From Rhizomys pruinosus (taxonomy: Eukaryota; Chordata; Mammalia; Rodentia; Spalacidae): a stretch of DNA of 64,000 nt. Location: contig VZQC01013731.1 in NCBI GenBank assembly GCA_009823505.1, positions 3,442,557 through 3,506,556 on the forward strand, in the 5' to 3' direction. The number at the start of each line of letters is the position of its first letter. Position 1 is the first letter of the stretch. Positions 11,596 through 22,143 of this stretch are shown piece after piece. The translations under genes were made by a program, and so were the position numbers. The notes under the pieces are model-generated. The model was not told the origin of the DNA. It did not search any database and saw nothing but the letters and a program-made list of their open reading frames with translations.

Positions 11596-12935
11596 ATCCA
11601 ACCTGGGGTCAGCAACTGACCCTTGCTTGGACAATAAGGGTCAGCTTGTCCTGGGCCTTTTGGATCAACTGGAAACAGGAATGGAACAAGGCAAGCGTTC
11701 TCCATTCTGAAGTGGATGTTACATCACAAGCAAGGAACCCCGAGGAGCATGTGTCTCAGGACACGCCCCTTGGAGGGAACGGCAGAAACCAGAAGCAACA
11801 TATCAACTCCACATGCAGTTCGCTATTGCTGGACACTGACTGGCCAAGTGAGACCTCAGCCGGACCTGCCTGGTGGGCAGACAGTCAGAAAGACCAAGCC
11901 TGAGTCCCATGCTGTGCATCTGGGAGCACTGTCCCCCTGTGACCTACTTCATAGCTCTTGACTTTTCACCCACATCGAAACGGGGACTTGCCCATGTCCC
12001 CAGCAGCAGAGTTAAAGACCGAATGAGTCCCCAGAGTGCCCCCCTGATACAAGTGAGCCCTGGGTCTATTTTGCTTTCTGCCTCCCATCTCTGGGTACTG
12101 ACACTCTGTCTTCACCTCACTTTGTTCCCCACCCTCCCCCTAGGAAGAGGAGACAGTGTTGGCCCCAAAGCAGGGCTGTACGCTGGACCACCAAGTTGTC
12201 AGTGCCTATGGTGTATGGGGTAGAGGGGCTTCTGGCTATGAGGGAGGCAGATCCTCTCCACCCCAGCCCCCATCTAAGGAGTAGAGCTGGTCCTCAATGC
12301 TGCCAACTCCCCTTGTGAATGAGCCGTTAGCAGAGAGGTGCAGTGTGCTGGCCGGCAGTCTCCACGCTCCATGTGCCCTGGCCCCTACGCACCATTTGTT
12401 GAGCAGAACAGAATCTCCTCATAAATAAACAAGATCTTGGGTTTCACATTGGGGAGGCGATGACAGAAGAGGGCCTGGGGCTCTCCACGTTATCTGCACC
12501 AGGCCTGCCAACTCCTCCCTGTGCCTGGAAGGGCCGAGAGGAGAGAGGAAGGAGGTTTGGGCCAAGAGCACATATTTGGGCCATGGAGTCACCCGCTGGC
12601 AGCTGGCCTCAGCTCCTCTGGTTTCCTGAGATGTCCCTCACTCTGACCACCAGGGCCTCTGGGACTCTGCGCCCCTCAGGACTGCTCTGCCTGGCCAAGG
12701 CTGAACACCTGAACTTTGTTGTTTAAGATCTTGAGTTGGGTGAAGCAATATCTGGGGGGTGGGGGCTGGGAGATGACAGGACTGCAAGAAAAGGTTTCTA
12801 GAAGATTCTAGTGCAGATCACCTATTCTATCCTCTCCTGTGATTTCTCAGCCTTATTTCCCAAGTGCTGTGACATGCCCAGTGCTGGCTGAAGAGAGAGC
12901 TAAGGATGTGCCCAATAGAAATAAGCCCACTACCT
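11596..12935. other. Unique non-coding sequence
   Basis: The stretch is GC-moderate with no recognisable gene or transposon. Frames of 81-116 codons occur but look random. Confidence 0.45.
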
Positions 12936-12939
12936 AATA

Positions 12940-13150
12940 CTAGGAGAGAGGAAGAAGTGGAGTACTACACAATAATGAAAAAGGGATGGTTCATGTTTTC
13001 CCCATGCATGACCATGAAGAGTCAAACATATATAATGCTTCATGGAAGCAGACACAAAAGACTATCTCCGTGTGATCCAACCTCTATACACAGTTCAAGA
13101 GTGGACAAAAGCCATTTATGATGATGAAAGTCAGAATCGGGGGATGCATA
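12940..13150 (+). mobile_element. Ancient L1 3' end relic
   Basis: 'ggagtactacacaataatgaaaaagggatgg', then a phrase like 'cttcatggaagcagacacaaaagac...gtgtgatccaacctctatac', follow the order of an old mammalian L1 (L1M type) ORF2 terminus and early 3'UTR. It is strongly diverged. Confidence 0.55.
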
Positions 13151-14465
13151 TAGAAATATCTGAAACAAAACTGTTCCTAACAGTTTTGTAACATGCCCAG
13201 GTAACAGCCAGGAATTTCCAAGAGGCACAAAAACCCAGGTCTGGCTGAGCAAGGCCCCCTCTAGGGTCGTCCTCCCAGTCGCCACATGGTCACATGACCA
13301 GGGTCGTGCTGTCTCAGGTCCCCCTGGGAGGCCTGGGCCGGATCTTCCCCACCCTCGGAAACTCATGTCAGCAGCCTGACAGCTGTATTCCACTGCCGAG
13401 CCGTGCTCCCAATGCTGAATGCGCCACTGCTTTTTCCTGGCACCCAGCACTGCCGCTCAGGAAAGCTACTGTACGTGTGGGAGTGAGGTCAGTGCGCGTT
13501 TCCATCAACTGGAGGGAGAAAACAAAAACAAACACGCTCGCTACTGAATGTGCTTTTGATTCAGCAGGGTTCAGCCCCTGAAGGCTGCATCCGCAGCTCA
13601 TCCATGTGTTCACCCCCCCCCCAACCCCTCGCAGAAGACATGGGAGGGAAGGCTGGAAGGAGGGCTTGAGGGCCAGGGCGCATCCTGGACGGGGCTTCAG
13701 CTCCCACAGCTGCGAAGGGCTCACTTGGGTCAGAGCAGTCGGGTGAAGCTGAGGCACGGCTGGGCTGAGACTCAGGACGTCAGAGATCCCGAACCTCTGC
13801 TTTCCAATGGTTGTTGTGCTTCATAGAACACCCTTCCTCAAAGCCCATTTAACTTTCCCTAGAGCTCAGGGCAGAACAGAGGGTTCTCCCTCCTCCGTGT
13901 GCTCTGAGCCCCTGACCTACTAAACATGGGGCATGCATTCTGGCATGTCCATCTCTAGATAGGAGGCCCTGCCAAGGCTCTGAAAAGCCTTTAAATGTCT
14001 CCAGGCTGGGCTAGGCACTCAGCATGTGACAGATGAGAGAGCAGGGCTGGGTCTGGTGGGGCTGGAGACCTGGATGCGCAGACAGTAGACGGAAGGAGTT
14101 GGAGTCTGGCACACTGGGTGGTGTGAGGGCCATTTGGGTCTGGGTTCCAGAGGTAGAACTGAATGCTGGGAAGTGTGTCTAGGATGGGTCAGGACTGATG
14201 GCATTTCCCTCCCTAGGTGAGTTCTTATATTTGCCCAGGCTGGCATGTGTGTATGTGTTGGGGTCTTTCCCCGGGTACTTACATGTGACCCCTGGAACTC
14301 AGCTGTCCCTAGTGCTCAATACATTTCTGCCTCTGTGTTTCCTCTCCTCTCCAGAATGGAACCTGCTGCCTCTCTCTGGGCACTTGATAAAACCTCCCCC
14401 TACTCTCACCCTCCATTTCCCTGTCTATGATACAAGTAATAAATGTGTTTCTAGATGGAAAGCCA
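13151..14465. other. Unique non-coding sequence
   Basis: No gene or repeat is recognised. A C-homopolymer of about ten bases lies near 13612. Confidence 0.45.
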
Positions 14466-14467
14466 GC

Positions 14468-14560
14468 CCTCCCACCTTCTCTCCATCCCTCCTTCCTTTT
14501 TCCCCCTCCCTCTTTCCCCTCTCCCTCCCTCCCTCCTTCCCTCCCAGCCTCCCCAGTCCT
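14468..14560. repeat. Pyrimidine-rich (CCCT)n-like tract
   Basis: A run almost entirely of C and T with repeating ccctccctcc blocks. It makes frames at 14198-14860 look proline- and serine-rich without being genes. Confidence 0.9.
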
Positions 14561-14974
14561 CAGATGGGGCCATGTATTTTCTTATCCGATTCAAAGCCCA
14601 GCCCTTCACCTGGCCTGTTCTGCATTTGTGTGAATTTGTGCTGCGTGACTTGGGTCAGGCAGGGTGGGCTGACTGGCTGGCTGCAGGCCCCCTTCCCCTG
14701 GCCCCTACAGTCCAGAAGGGCTGGGAAGATGAACTTAATTCATTTTCATACTGGAGGGGTCTCCAGGGTGGAGGGTGCAGGAACACAGGGAGATGTTGGG
14801 GACGTCGGAATCGGTCTCCGTCTCCTGGTCAGCAGGGCTGGCTCTGTGTTCGGTGACTAACGACTCAGGAGGGCAGCACCTTCTGCAGAACTCTGCAAAC
14901 AGAGCCTCTGGAGGTTTGCTGGGAGCCTGCAGGAAGGAGCTGCCAGGGCCACTGGTGGGCAGAGAACTTCGCTT

Positions 14975-15166
14975 GCCCTTCATCCCCTTCTGCTCCTCTT
15001 CTTCCTCTCCTTTCCTTCCTTTCTCTTCCCCCTCCTTCTCTTCTGCATCTTCTTCCTCCTCTTCCCTGCCCCCTCCTCTTTCCCTCTCTCTTCCTCCTTC
15101 CCCCCCTCTTCCTCCCCTTCTCCTCCTTTTCCTCTCCCTCTCCCCCTCTTCCTTTTCTGCCTCCTC
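14975..15166. repeat. 190-bp polypyrimidine tract
   Basis: Nearly pure C/T over about 190 bases (purines on the other strand), built of cttcctcc- and ccctctcc-like blocks. The opposite strand therefore appears to encode Glu/Arg/Gly-rich peptides (14735-15223, 14865-15302); these are compositional artefacts. Confidence 0.95.
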
Positions 15167-16117
15167 GGCGACCTTCATCTCCAAGGCCCTCTCCTTGCAG
15201 GCAGCTTTCTCTCTCTGAATCACATGGCTGTGCTGCCTGCCTCAGAGCCTGAAGCAACTCATCAGGAGACATCTGATTTGACCCACACAGGGATATTTCC
15301 ATCTATCCAGGGAGAAAAATGCTCGTGGTGCACGGAGAGGCCTGGAGCTGGTGACAAGAGGGATGTGGAGGACAGGGCAGGGGCCAGGCTGGACCTCCTG
15401 GGATCTAGGTAAGAGGACAGTGCTGCTGGAGATACCTATGGACATCAGGGTGTCTGGCCATGTGCGGTTGCTAGACTCAAGTGTGCTGTGGTCCTTCCTG
15501 GCACTTCCTGTCTAACTAGACTCGTGGCAGCCTTCCTAGATCACAGGGCTGCAGAGCACCAAGGCCCCTCACACTCGACGTCTCTGGACTTGGCATGTAC
15601 TGCTTCTCTGCCTCAAAATGGACTAGAGGGGAGGCCAACAGCATAGTGCCCTGTGCAGGAGCTGGCACAGAGGGTGTCTAGGAAGTGCCCTATGCTCTGC
15701 CACTTCTGGCCAAGGCTTGAAGCCGTTGTGGCTAATGGCCAAGGTCAGTGGTCAGGGGATGATCGGGGCCAGCTCCTGCTTCTGGAGGGATATCTGGTAC
15801 TGGCAACCTGCTCTGGCCTGGGAAGCCAGCTGGTCTTTCATCTACAGTGCTGGCTCACTCTGCCTGGTTGACAGCTGGGCCCAGCTTTTCCTCATCAGTT
15901 AGTGGGCCTTACCCAGGTGGGCCATACCACCTCACAGCTCAGTGATCAAGCTTTCCAGGAGCTCAGAGTGCTGGGGTCTCTCACAGTATGGTCCCCTGAC
16001 TCTTGGGGGTCATAGCTTTGGATGATGGGGGAGGAAGTGCATGTTTAGGGTCTGGCTCCCGGGTCTCCATCCACTGGTATCCAGTGAGGAAATTTCCCTT
16101 TTTTTGAAGTTTTGGGT
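15167..16117. other. Unique non-coding sequence
   Basis: No gene or repeat recognised. Confidence 0.45.
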
Positions 16118-16170
16118 CTAGGACCCAGGGACTAGGCAAGCACCCAACCTCTGAACCGTGTCTCCAGCTT
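16118..16170 (-). mobile_element. ID/B4-like SINE head fragment
   Basis: 'ggacccagggactaggcaagcaccc...gaaccgtgtctccagctt' is the reverse complement of an ID-type tRNA(Ala)-related head, diverged. Confidence 0.4.
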
Positions 16171-16294
16171 ATCAGTCATTTCTGAACATGCCAGGACTTC
16201 AAATTCATTCTCAATAATTAAATGATAATTGGTAACAATCACCCTATATATTTATTGAAATTTAATCAATGACAATTAAAATAATACATTTTAA

Positions 16295-16414
16295 GCTGGG
16301 TGCATGCCTAAAACCCAGCACTTGGGAGGTGGACGCAGTTCACATTCATCCTTGAGTAGATAGTAAGTTCAGGGCTGGCCTGGGCAAAATGAAATCCTGT
16401 CTTGAAAAAAAAAA
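16295..16414 (+). mobile_element. B1 SINE, diverged
   Basis: Starts 'gctgggtgcatgcctaaaacccagcacttggg' and ends 'aaatcctgtcttg' plus ten A. It has the B1 layout with many substitutions, an older copy. Confidence 0.8.
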
Positions 16415-16787
16415 GAATTGAGAAAAATTTAAAGATAATGTTCAAATTATTAAGTCGTATTATATACAAAATAAAATTTGCGCTTAAAGAAAAAATGTGC
16501 CCCAACAGCTCTCACTGCCTCATTTTATCTCAGCGTGCTCACAAGGAGGAGCCTGGCACCATCTGCATTCAGTAGTTACAGTCACTGGGTTGCACTGAAG
16601 GCCCAGATAGTGTCTGTGCAGAAAGCAGAGCCTGAACACACCTCGGGTCTGTGGCTGCACCTGAGAGGTAAACCTTCCCAGACCTTAGCAGCCTGCCCTC
16701 TCTACGAACACACTTCTAGACTGTGACTGCTCCAAACCAACTACCACGTCGAATACAGCTAATGATGAAGAGGCCAGAGCCTATGCT

Positions 16788-17252
16788 AACACGAAGCTTA
16801 CCTACCCATTATGGAGCAACTCAACAGTAGCCATGACATGAAGCATACCTACGCATTATGAGCAACTCAACAATAACCATGACATGAAGTTTACCTACAC
16901 ATTATGAGCAACTCACCAGTAACCATGACATGAAGTTTACCTACCCATTATGGAGCAACTCAACAATAACCAGACATGAAGCTTACCTATGCATTATGAG
17001 CAACTCACCAGTAACCATGACATGAAGTTTACCTACCCATTATGGAGCAACTCAACAATAACCAGGCATGAAGCTTACCTAAGAATTATGAGCAACTCAC
17101 CAGTAACCATGACATGAAGTTTACCTATGCATTATGAGCAACTCAACAGTAACCATGACATGAAGCTTACCTACCCATTATGGAGCAACTCAACAATAAC
17201 CAGACATGAAGTTTACCTGTGCATTATGAGCAACTCAACAGTAACCATGACA
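16788..17252. repeat. 46-bp minisatellite, ~10 units
   Basis: Ten copies of an approximately 46-bp unit carry 'cattatg(g)agcaactcaac(a/c)a', then 'taaccatgacatgaagc/tttaccta'. Alternate units carry a 'ggagcaactcaacaataaccagacatg' form and a 'gagcaactcaccagtaaccatgacatg' form, giving a ~92-bp two-unit pattern over part of the array. Confidence 0.95.
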
Positions 17253-17309
17253 TTGATTTCTTTACATGATGTTTACAGGTAGGTCTTTGGGAGGTGATTA
17301 AGATTGGAT

Positions 17310-17338
17310 GTACATATATAGATATATATAAAGTATAA

Positions 17339-17370
<32 letters not shown>

Positions 17371-17372
17371 TT
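17310..17372. repeat. (AT)n microsatellite
   Basis: AT alternation, pure for about 30 bases at its right end, sits between the 46-bp minisatellite and a B1. Confidence 0.95.
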
Positions 17373-17374
17373 TA

Positions 17375-17546
17375 AGCCTGTGGCATGGTGGCCACATGTC
17401 TTCAAATCCTAGCATTCAGCAGGCAGAGGCAGGAGGCAGAGCGGATCTTGTGAGTTCAAGGCCAGGCTGGTCTACCGAGTGACTTCCAGGGACAGATGGG
17501 CTACAGGGAGACCCTGTCTCAAAAAGACCAAAAAAAAAAAAAAAAA
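17375..17546 (+). mobile_element. B1 SINE
   Basis: A full B1 layout with 'gggctacagggagaccctgtctcaaaaagacc' and an A tail. Small insertions ('caggaggcagagcgg') distinguish it. Confidence 0.9.
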
Positions 17547-17560
17547 GATTGGATATAGTT

Positions 17561-17766
17561 GGGGCCACAGAGATGGCTCAGTTGTTAAGAGAATTTGGTG
17601 ATCTTGCAAAAAGACCAGAGTTTGGTTCCCAGCACCCATGTCAGACAGCTCACCACGACCTGTAACTCCAGCTTTAGGGGATCTTATGCCATTTTCTTGT
17701 GTCTGTGGTCACCCTGCCAACATGAACATAACCCACATACTCACGTAATTTAAAATCTTAAAAAAG
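17561..17766 (+). mobile_element. B2 SINE
   Basis: The tRNA-related head, the 'cagcacccatgtcagacagctc' body and an AT-rich tail ending in A's are present. Flanks aagattggatatag / aagatttgatacag (about 17544-17558 and 17763-17776) look like a slightly decayed target-site duplication. Confidence 0.88.
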
Positions 17767-17810
17767 ATTTGATACAGCTATCTTGGTGACTTTATAAGAA
17801 AGAGTCAGCA

Positions 17811-17975
17811 GCCGGGCGTGGTGGCGCATGCCTTTAATCCTAGCACTTGGGAGGTAGAGGCAGGCAGATCTCTGTGAGTTCAAGGCCAGCCTGATCTATA
17901 GAGTGAGTTCCAGGACAGCTGGGGCTACAGGGAGACCCTGTCTCAAAAAGACCAAAAAAAAAAAAAAAAAAAAAA
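17811..17975 (+). mobile_element. B1 SINE, well preserved
   Basis: Begins 'gccgggcgtggtggcgcatgcc' and ends 'ccctgtctcaaaaagacc' plus about 22 A. Flanked by AGAGTCAGCA (17801-17810) and AGAGACAGCA (17975-17984), one mismatch. It is the best-preserved representative of this genome's B1 form. Confidence 0.95.
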
Positions 17976-17989
17976 GAGACAGCAGAATG

Positions 17990-18024
<35 letters not shown>
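17990..18024. repeat. (CA)n microsatellite
   Basis: About 17 CA dinucleotides lie 15 bp beyond the A tail of a B1. Confidence 0.98.
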
Positions 18025-18026
<2 letters not shown>

Positions 18027-18466
18027 CCTCCCTAGCTGTTGCCCTGTGATGTCCTGTGCCACCTTGAGACTTTTCCAGCAAAAATGACACTACCAGATGT
18101 CGGCCCTTAATCTTGGACCAGAACTACAAGCCAACATCAACCCTTTGTAATAACATGCCCAGGACATGGCCCCAGGCTATTAGCAACAAAAACAGATGAA
18201 GACGCCCTGCCTCCTGCCCAGCTCCCAGATCTGGCCACAGCCCCCACCTCCCAGTCCTCTGGAGGCTTCAGTATGGTCTTGCCTGCAAGAGGCAACATCC
18301 GAGATAATGAGTCACAAGGCTAAGAGCCGAAGCAGTCATTACAACTGACTTTCACTGAGCATTTTCTGTATATTAGAGGTAGTGTTAAGTGTTTATTTGA
18401 TTCTATGGTGATTGTCATGGATATACTTACATTACTAATGATGCCTACTTCACAACAAAGTTTGCA

Positions 18467-19180
18467 TCTGGAATGTTCTCCCAAAGCCCATGCTTTGAAG
18501 GCTTGGGCCCTAGTTGTGATATTTTTAACTGTCAACTGGACACAACAGAGTCATCTGGCAAAAAAGTCTTAATGAGGAATTTTCTAGACATATTCCTGTG
18601 GGACAGTTTTAATTGTTAATTGGGAAGACCCAGCCCACTGAGGGAGGTATCGTTCCCTAGGCAGGGTTCCAAAATAGGACGAGAGGAGAGAGCTCTCGAG
18701 AGCAAGGAGAGCAAGCAAGGACGCATTTATCGCGCTTTGCTCTGGCCTGGGGATGTGATGTGACTTGGTGCTTGAGTTACTGCTTTGACTCCTCCCAAGT
18801 AAGGGACTGTGAGTCGAGATCGTAAGTCAGATAAACTCTTCCCAGGGTATTTGACACAGCAACAGAAATGAAACAAGACACTAGCCCACGACATTGTTGG
18901 AAGCTGCAAAAGCTTAAAGTAAGCAAAGACTAGCAGCAGGAAGAAAAGAGTGTGCCCTTGAAGGAGGCATTCAGCCCTGCCTCCTTCCTTCTTGGCCTCC
19001 TGACCTTCACAAGGTGAGTAGCTTCTTCCTCCCCACCATGATGAACTCTGTTGCTCCAGGCCCAAAGTTACAAGATTCACTAGTCTTGAGTCGAACCCTC
19101 CCAAACTGTGAGCCACATGAACTCTACATTACTCACCTCATATATTTGTTCCAGCAATAGAAAGCTGACTGACACAACAA
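18467..19180 (+). mobile_element. MaLR-type LTR relic, split by a URR1-type element
   Basis: The left part ('tggaatgttctcccaaagcccatgctttgaaggcttgggcc', 18470-18515) matches the start of MaLR solo LTRs. The right part (18887-19180) matches their end, with 'ccaccatgatgaac...aactgtgagccacatgaactc...ttgttccagcaatagaaagctgactgacaca'. The DNA transposon between them breaks the LTR. The subfamily is not determined. Confidence 0.55.
18520..18886 (+). mobile_element. URR1-type rodent hAT-like element
   Basis: 'taactgtcaactggacacaacagagtcatctgg...gggaagacccagcccactgaggg...cagataaactcttcccagggtatttgacacagcaacagaaatgaaacaagac' follows, block by block, an abundant rodent nonautonomous element. The same family occurs in the opposite orientation at 62.8 kb. 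No coding capacity. Confidence 0.65.
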
Positions 19181-19199
19181 TGGACCATTGTTGTTGGTC

Positions 19200-19685
19200 C
19201 ACGTGTGATTGATCCTCTTTTATTTTAACTATTGATATTTAAATTCAACAAGATGAACATAAGACCCCAGCCCATAGAACATTTTTACCAAGTTACATCC
19301 TCAGGGTTCTCTTCTCATCCTTCTGAACTATATGTGTGTCATTTTCTTGCTTTGGGAACATATATATTTATGGTTTTTCAAATACACATGTATGGCCAAA
19401 CAATATGTTGTTTAAATTTTTTCTGGTTATAAAAAGTATGTTCCAGAAATCCCCGGCTTGGTTTTTCCCTTTTAATGTATGTTTCTAAACTTCATCTATG
19501 CTGCCACGTGGCATTGAAGTTTGTTGATTTTAAAATAACCATCTGTGTAGATACTACAATTTATTTAATCATTCTCCTGTGGCTAGGAACGTTAAGTTAT
19601 TCCTAATGAGTTTCTGTTGGGTCTACATTTAGGACAGAAATTATTATATTTTAGCTTATGCAAAGTTCAGTTGATAAGATGTAGC
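19200..19685 (-). mobile_element. Ancient LINE relic (L1-like, minus)
   Basis: 'catctatgctgccacgtggcattgaag...atttatttaatcattctcctgtgg...ggtctacatttaggac' has the order of the reverse complement of an old L1 3' region. It is weak and diverged. Confidence 0.4.
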
Positions 19686-19691
19686 AAAATT

Positions 19692-19845
19692 GGCCAGGCG
19701 TGGGGTGCAAGCCTTTAATCCTAACACTCAAGAGGCAGAGGCAGGCAGATCTTTGTGAGTTCAAGGCCAGCCTGGTCTACAGAGTGAGTTCCAGGACATC
19801 TGGGGCTACAGGGAGACTCTGTCTCGAAAAGGCCAAAAAAAAAAA
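19692..19845 (+). mobile_element. B1 SINE
   Basis: 'ggccaggcgtggggtgcaagcctttaatcctaacactcaagagg' through 'gactctgtctcgaaaaggcc' plus A's. Confidence 0.93.
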
Positions 19846-19849
19846 GAAT

Positions 19850-20011
19850 GACTGGATGGAAAGATAGGCCAGCAGTTAAAGGCACTTACTTGGCACCAAG
19901 GCTGAGAAGGTGGCTCCATCTCTGGATCACACGTGGTAAAAGAGCAGAACCGATTCCTGCAAGTTGTCCCTCTGACCTCCAGGCGCACNAAAAAAAAAAA
20001 AAAAAAAAAAA
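19850..20011 (+). mobile_element. B3/B2-like SINE with a single N in its tail
   Basis: The body 'gagcagaaccgattcctgcaagttgtccctctgacctccaggcgcac' is characteristic of the B3 branch of rodent B2-related SINEs. The head is diverged. Position 19989 is an N immediately before a run of A's, so the A-tail length is uncertain and this is probably an assembly joint. Confidence 0.7.
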
Positions 20012-20234
20012 CCAAAACAAAAAAAACAGAGCAAAATTGATTTTGAAATTAATTGTATCAATTCTTACTTTACCAGAAATATATTAAACAAGGGATCAGG
20101 TTGAACCAATTATTCATAAAATCCAGGTTGTCAAATTTTTAGTTAGTACTTATTTGCATTTTCCTGCTGTTAATGATATTAAATATCTCTTTTTAAGTCT
20201 GATAAGCACTTCTCCTTCTTTAAAGTAGCTCTTT

Positions 20235-20490
20235 TGGGGCTGGAGATATGGCCCAGCTGTTACAAGCGCTGACTGCTCTTGCAGAGGACCTGGGTTTGAT
20301 TCCCAGCACCCACATGGTGGCTAAGAACTGTCTTTAAGGCAGGCGTGGTGGCACACACCTTTAATCCTAGCACTTGGCAGGCAGATCTCTGTGAGTTCAA
20401 GGCCGACCTGGTCTGCAGAGTGAGTTCCAGGCCAGCTGGGGCTATAGGAAGACCCTATCTCAAAAAGAAAAAAAAAAAAAAAAAAAAAAC
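20235..20490 (+). mobile_element. Composite SINE: B2 head joined to B1
   Basis: A B2 tRNA-related head and early body (20235-20337, up to 'ggtggctaagaactgtcttta') is followed directly by a B1 (20338-20490) with a ~23-A tail. The pair is flanked by TAAAGTAGCTCTTT at 20220-20233 and 20498-20511, with 7 bases between tail and second copy. The flanking duplication lies outside both parts, as expected if they integrated as one unit. A B1 insertion into a B2 that later lost its 3' end is the alternative, since 'aactgtctttaa' at the joint resembles 'aactgtctctaa' after the tail. Confidence 0.7.
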
Positions 20491-20581
20491 TGTCTCTAAA
20501 GTAGCTCTTTCTGCCTTTTGTCCATATTTCTTCCAATTTGTTTCTTTTCCTTATAGATTTTTAAAGTTCCTTGTATACACG

Positions 20582-20783
20582 GCTGGAGAGATGGCTCAGT
20601 GTTTAAGAGCACTGGCTACTCTTGCAGAGGACAGAGGTTATTTCCCAACACCCACATGGCAGCTAACAATGGTCTGTAACTCCAGTTCCAGAGGATCTGA
20701 TGCCCTCTTCTGACCTCTGAGGGCATTACATGACATGGATGCACTTACATACATGTAGGCAATATACTCACACACATAAATAA
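20582..20783 (+). mobile_element. B2 SINE
   Basis: A full B2 with a perfect 15-bp target-site duplication AAAGTTCCTTGTATA at 20563-20577 and 20784-20798. Confidence 0.95.
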
Positions 20784-20812
20784 AAAGTTCCTTGTATATT
20801 TGGGGTACTTCT

Positions 20813-20814
<2 letters not shown>

Positions 20815-20847
<33 letters not shown>
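20815..20847. repeat. (CT)n microsatellite
   Basis: About 16 CT dinucleotides. Confidence 0.98.
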
Positions 20848-20851
<4 letters not shown>

Positions 20852-21056
20852 CCAAATACCTCCTGCTTGTGGTCTGTTAACTTTAGAAGTATCTTTTAAT
20901 GGACAGAATTTCTAAATTTTCTTTCGTATTTTTACAAATCAACTTAACCAAGAACAATTTCAATGACTTCTCCTACTGTTGTAAGAAATACTTACATAGT
21001 TGAGTCCCAGAGGAAAACTAAGGCATTATTGTCAGGCACCTTGTAGCCACAAAAGG

Positions 21057-21720
21057 TGGTTGGCTCAATAGTGTGGAGACCAGCCTATACAGGTGCAAAT
21101 TACAATTATGCTGCAGAAGAGCACCCAGGAAGTGAGGAAATTGCACTCGACCAATCCTTCACCTTCCACGCTGTACCTTTGAGACTCTCACTGCAATGAC
21201 AGGGCCAAGTGAGAAAAAGAAGCAGCCATGCAGAAAGCCGCAGTCTGGCTTCATGCTGTGCTGAACCCACCACGGGAAGCGGGCACCTCCATTCAAAGGT
21301 CCTCAGATTTACCAGTCTTCCCTTTTAGAGTTATTGCTTGCTGCATTAAAAAACATTCAAAGGTGTTTCCTTTTTTTTTTTTTTTTTNTGGTTGGCTCAA
21401 TAGTGTGGAGACCAGCCTATACAGGTGCAAATTACAATTATGCTGCAGAAGAGCACCCAGGAAGTGAGGAAATTGCACTCGACCAATCCTTCACCTTCCA
21501 CGCTGTACCTTTGAGACTCTCACTGCAATGACAGGGCCAAGTGAGAAAAAGAAGCAGCCATGCAGAAAGCCGCAGTCTGGCTTCATGCTGTGCTGAACCC
21601 ACCACGGGAAGCGGGCACCTCCATTCAAAGGTCCTCAGATTTACCAGTCTTCCCTTTTAGAGTTATTGCTTGCTGCATTAAAAAACATTCAAAGGTGTTT
21701 CCTTTTTTTTTTTTTTTTTT
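21057..21720. repeat. 332-bp direct duplication around a single N
   Basis: Copy 1 (21057-21387) and copy 2 (21389-21720) appear identical by eye over ~310 non-homopolymer bases. They are separated by one N at 21388, directly after the poly-T of copy 1. Copy 2 runs through its poly-T into a minus-strand B1, while copy 1 stops inside the same poly-T. This is what an unmerged contig overlap looks like, so the duplication is probably false. The duplicated DNA itself shows no gene. Confidence 0.9.
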
Positions 21721-21864
21721 TTGTCTTTTCAAGACGGGGTCTCCCTGTAACAGCAGTTCTCCTGGAACTCACTCTGTAGACCAGGCTGGCCTTGAACTCA
21801 CAAAGATCCGCCTGCTTCTGCCTCCCAAGTGCTAGGATTAAAAGCATGCACCACCATGCCCGGC
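21703..21864 (-). mobile_element. B1 SINE
   Basis: Poly-T, then 'gtcttttcaagacggggtctccctg', ending in 'ccaccatgcccggc'. It is the reverse complement of the local B1 form. Confidence 0.93.
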
Positions 21865-22143
21865 TCTTGAATCCTTTTTCTGATGTGGATTTCCAAAACA
21901 CCATTAAGGAGACGTCATCCTTGCTGCCGATCTTATGGGTAAAGCATTTCTTAATTTCCTTACACAGCAGAAACTTAGCTGCAATATTCTTACACTTTTC
22001 ATCAGTTTAAATAAGTTCTCTTCTATTCCTAGTTAGCTGAGGGGTTCCCCCCCATAAAGTAATGTTAGAATTTGTCAGATGATTCTTCTGTCTTTGATAA
22101 GATGATAATGGCTTCTTTTCTGTCTGTTAAGCTGATGATAGAG

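Larger units (their letters stand above)
20020..20930 (-). mobile_element. Ancient L1 ORF2 relic (minus), interrupted by SINEs
   Basis: Between the SINEs the text ('tttgcattttcctgctgttaatga', 'ccttttgtccatatttcttcc...gatttttaaagttccttgtat', 'cttttaatggacagaatttctaaatttt') follows the reverse complement of an L1 ORF2 region in the correct order. Very decayed. Confidence 0.45.

Noticed and set aside
11280..11903. 141- and 200-codon frames through the 27-bp array
   Set aside because: Openness follows from the 27-bp period; unique flanks contribute only short open stretches.
14735..15302. Glu/Arg-rich 145-162-codon frames as a nuclear or coiled-coil protein
   Set aside because: They translate the polypyrimidine tract on its purine strand; composition alone explains them.
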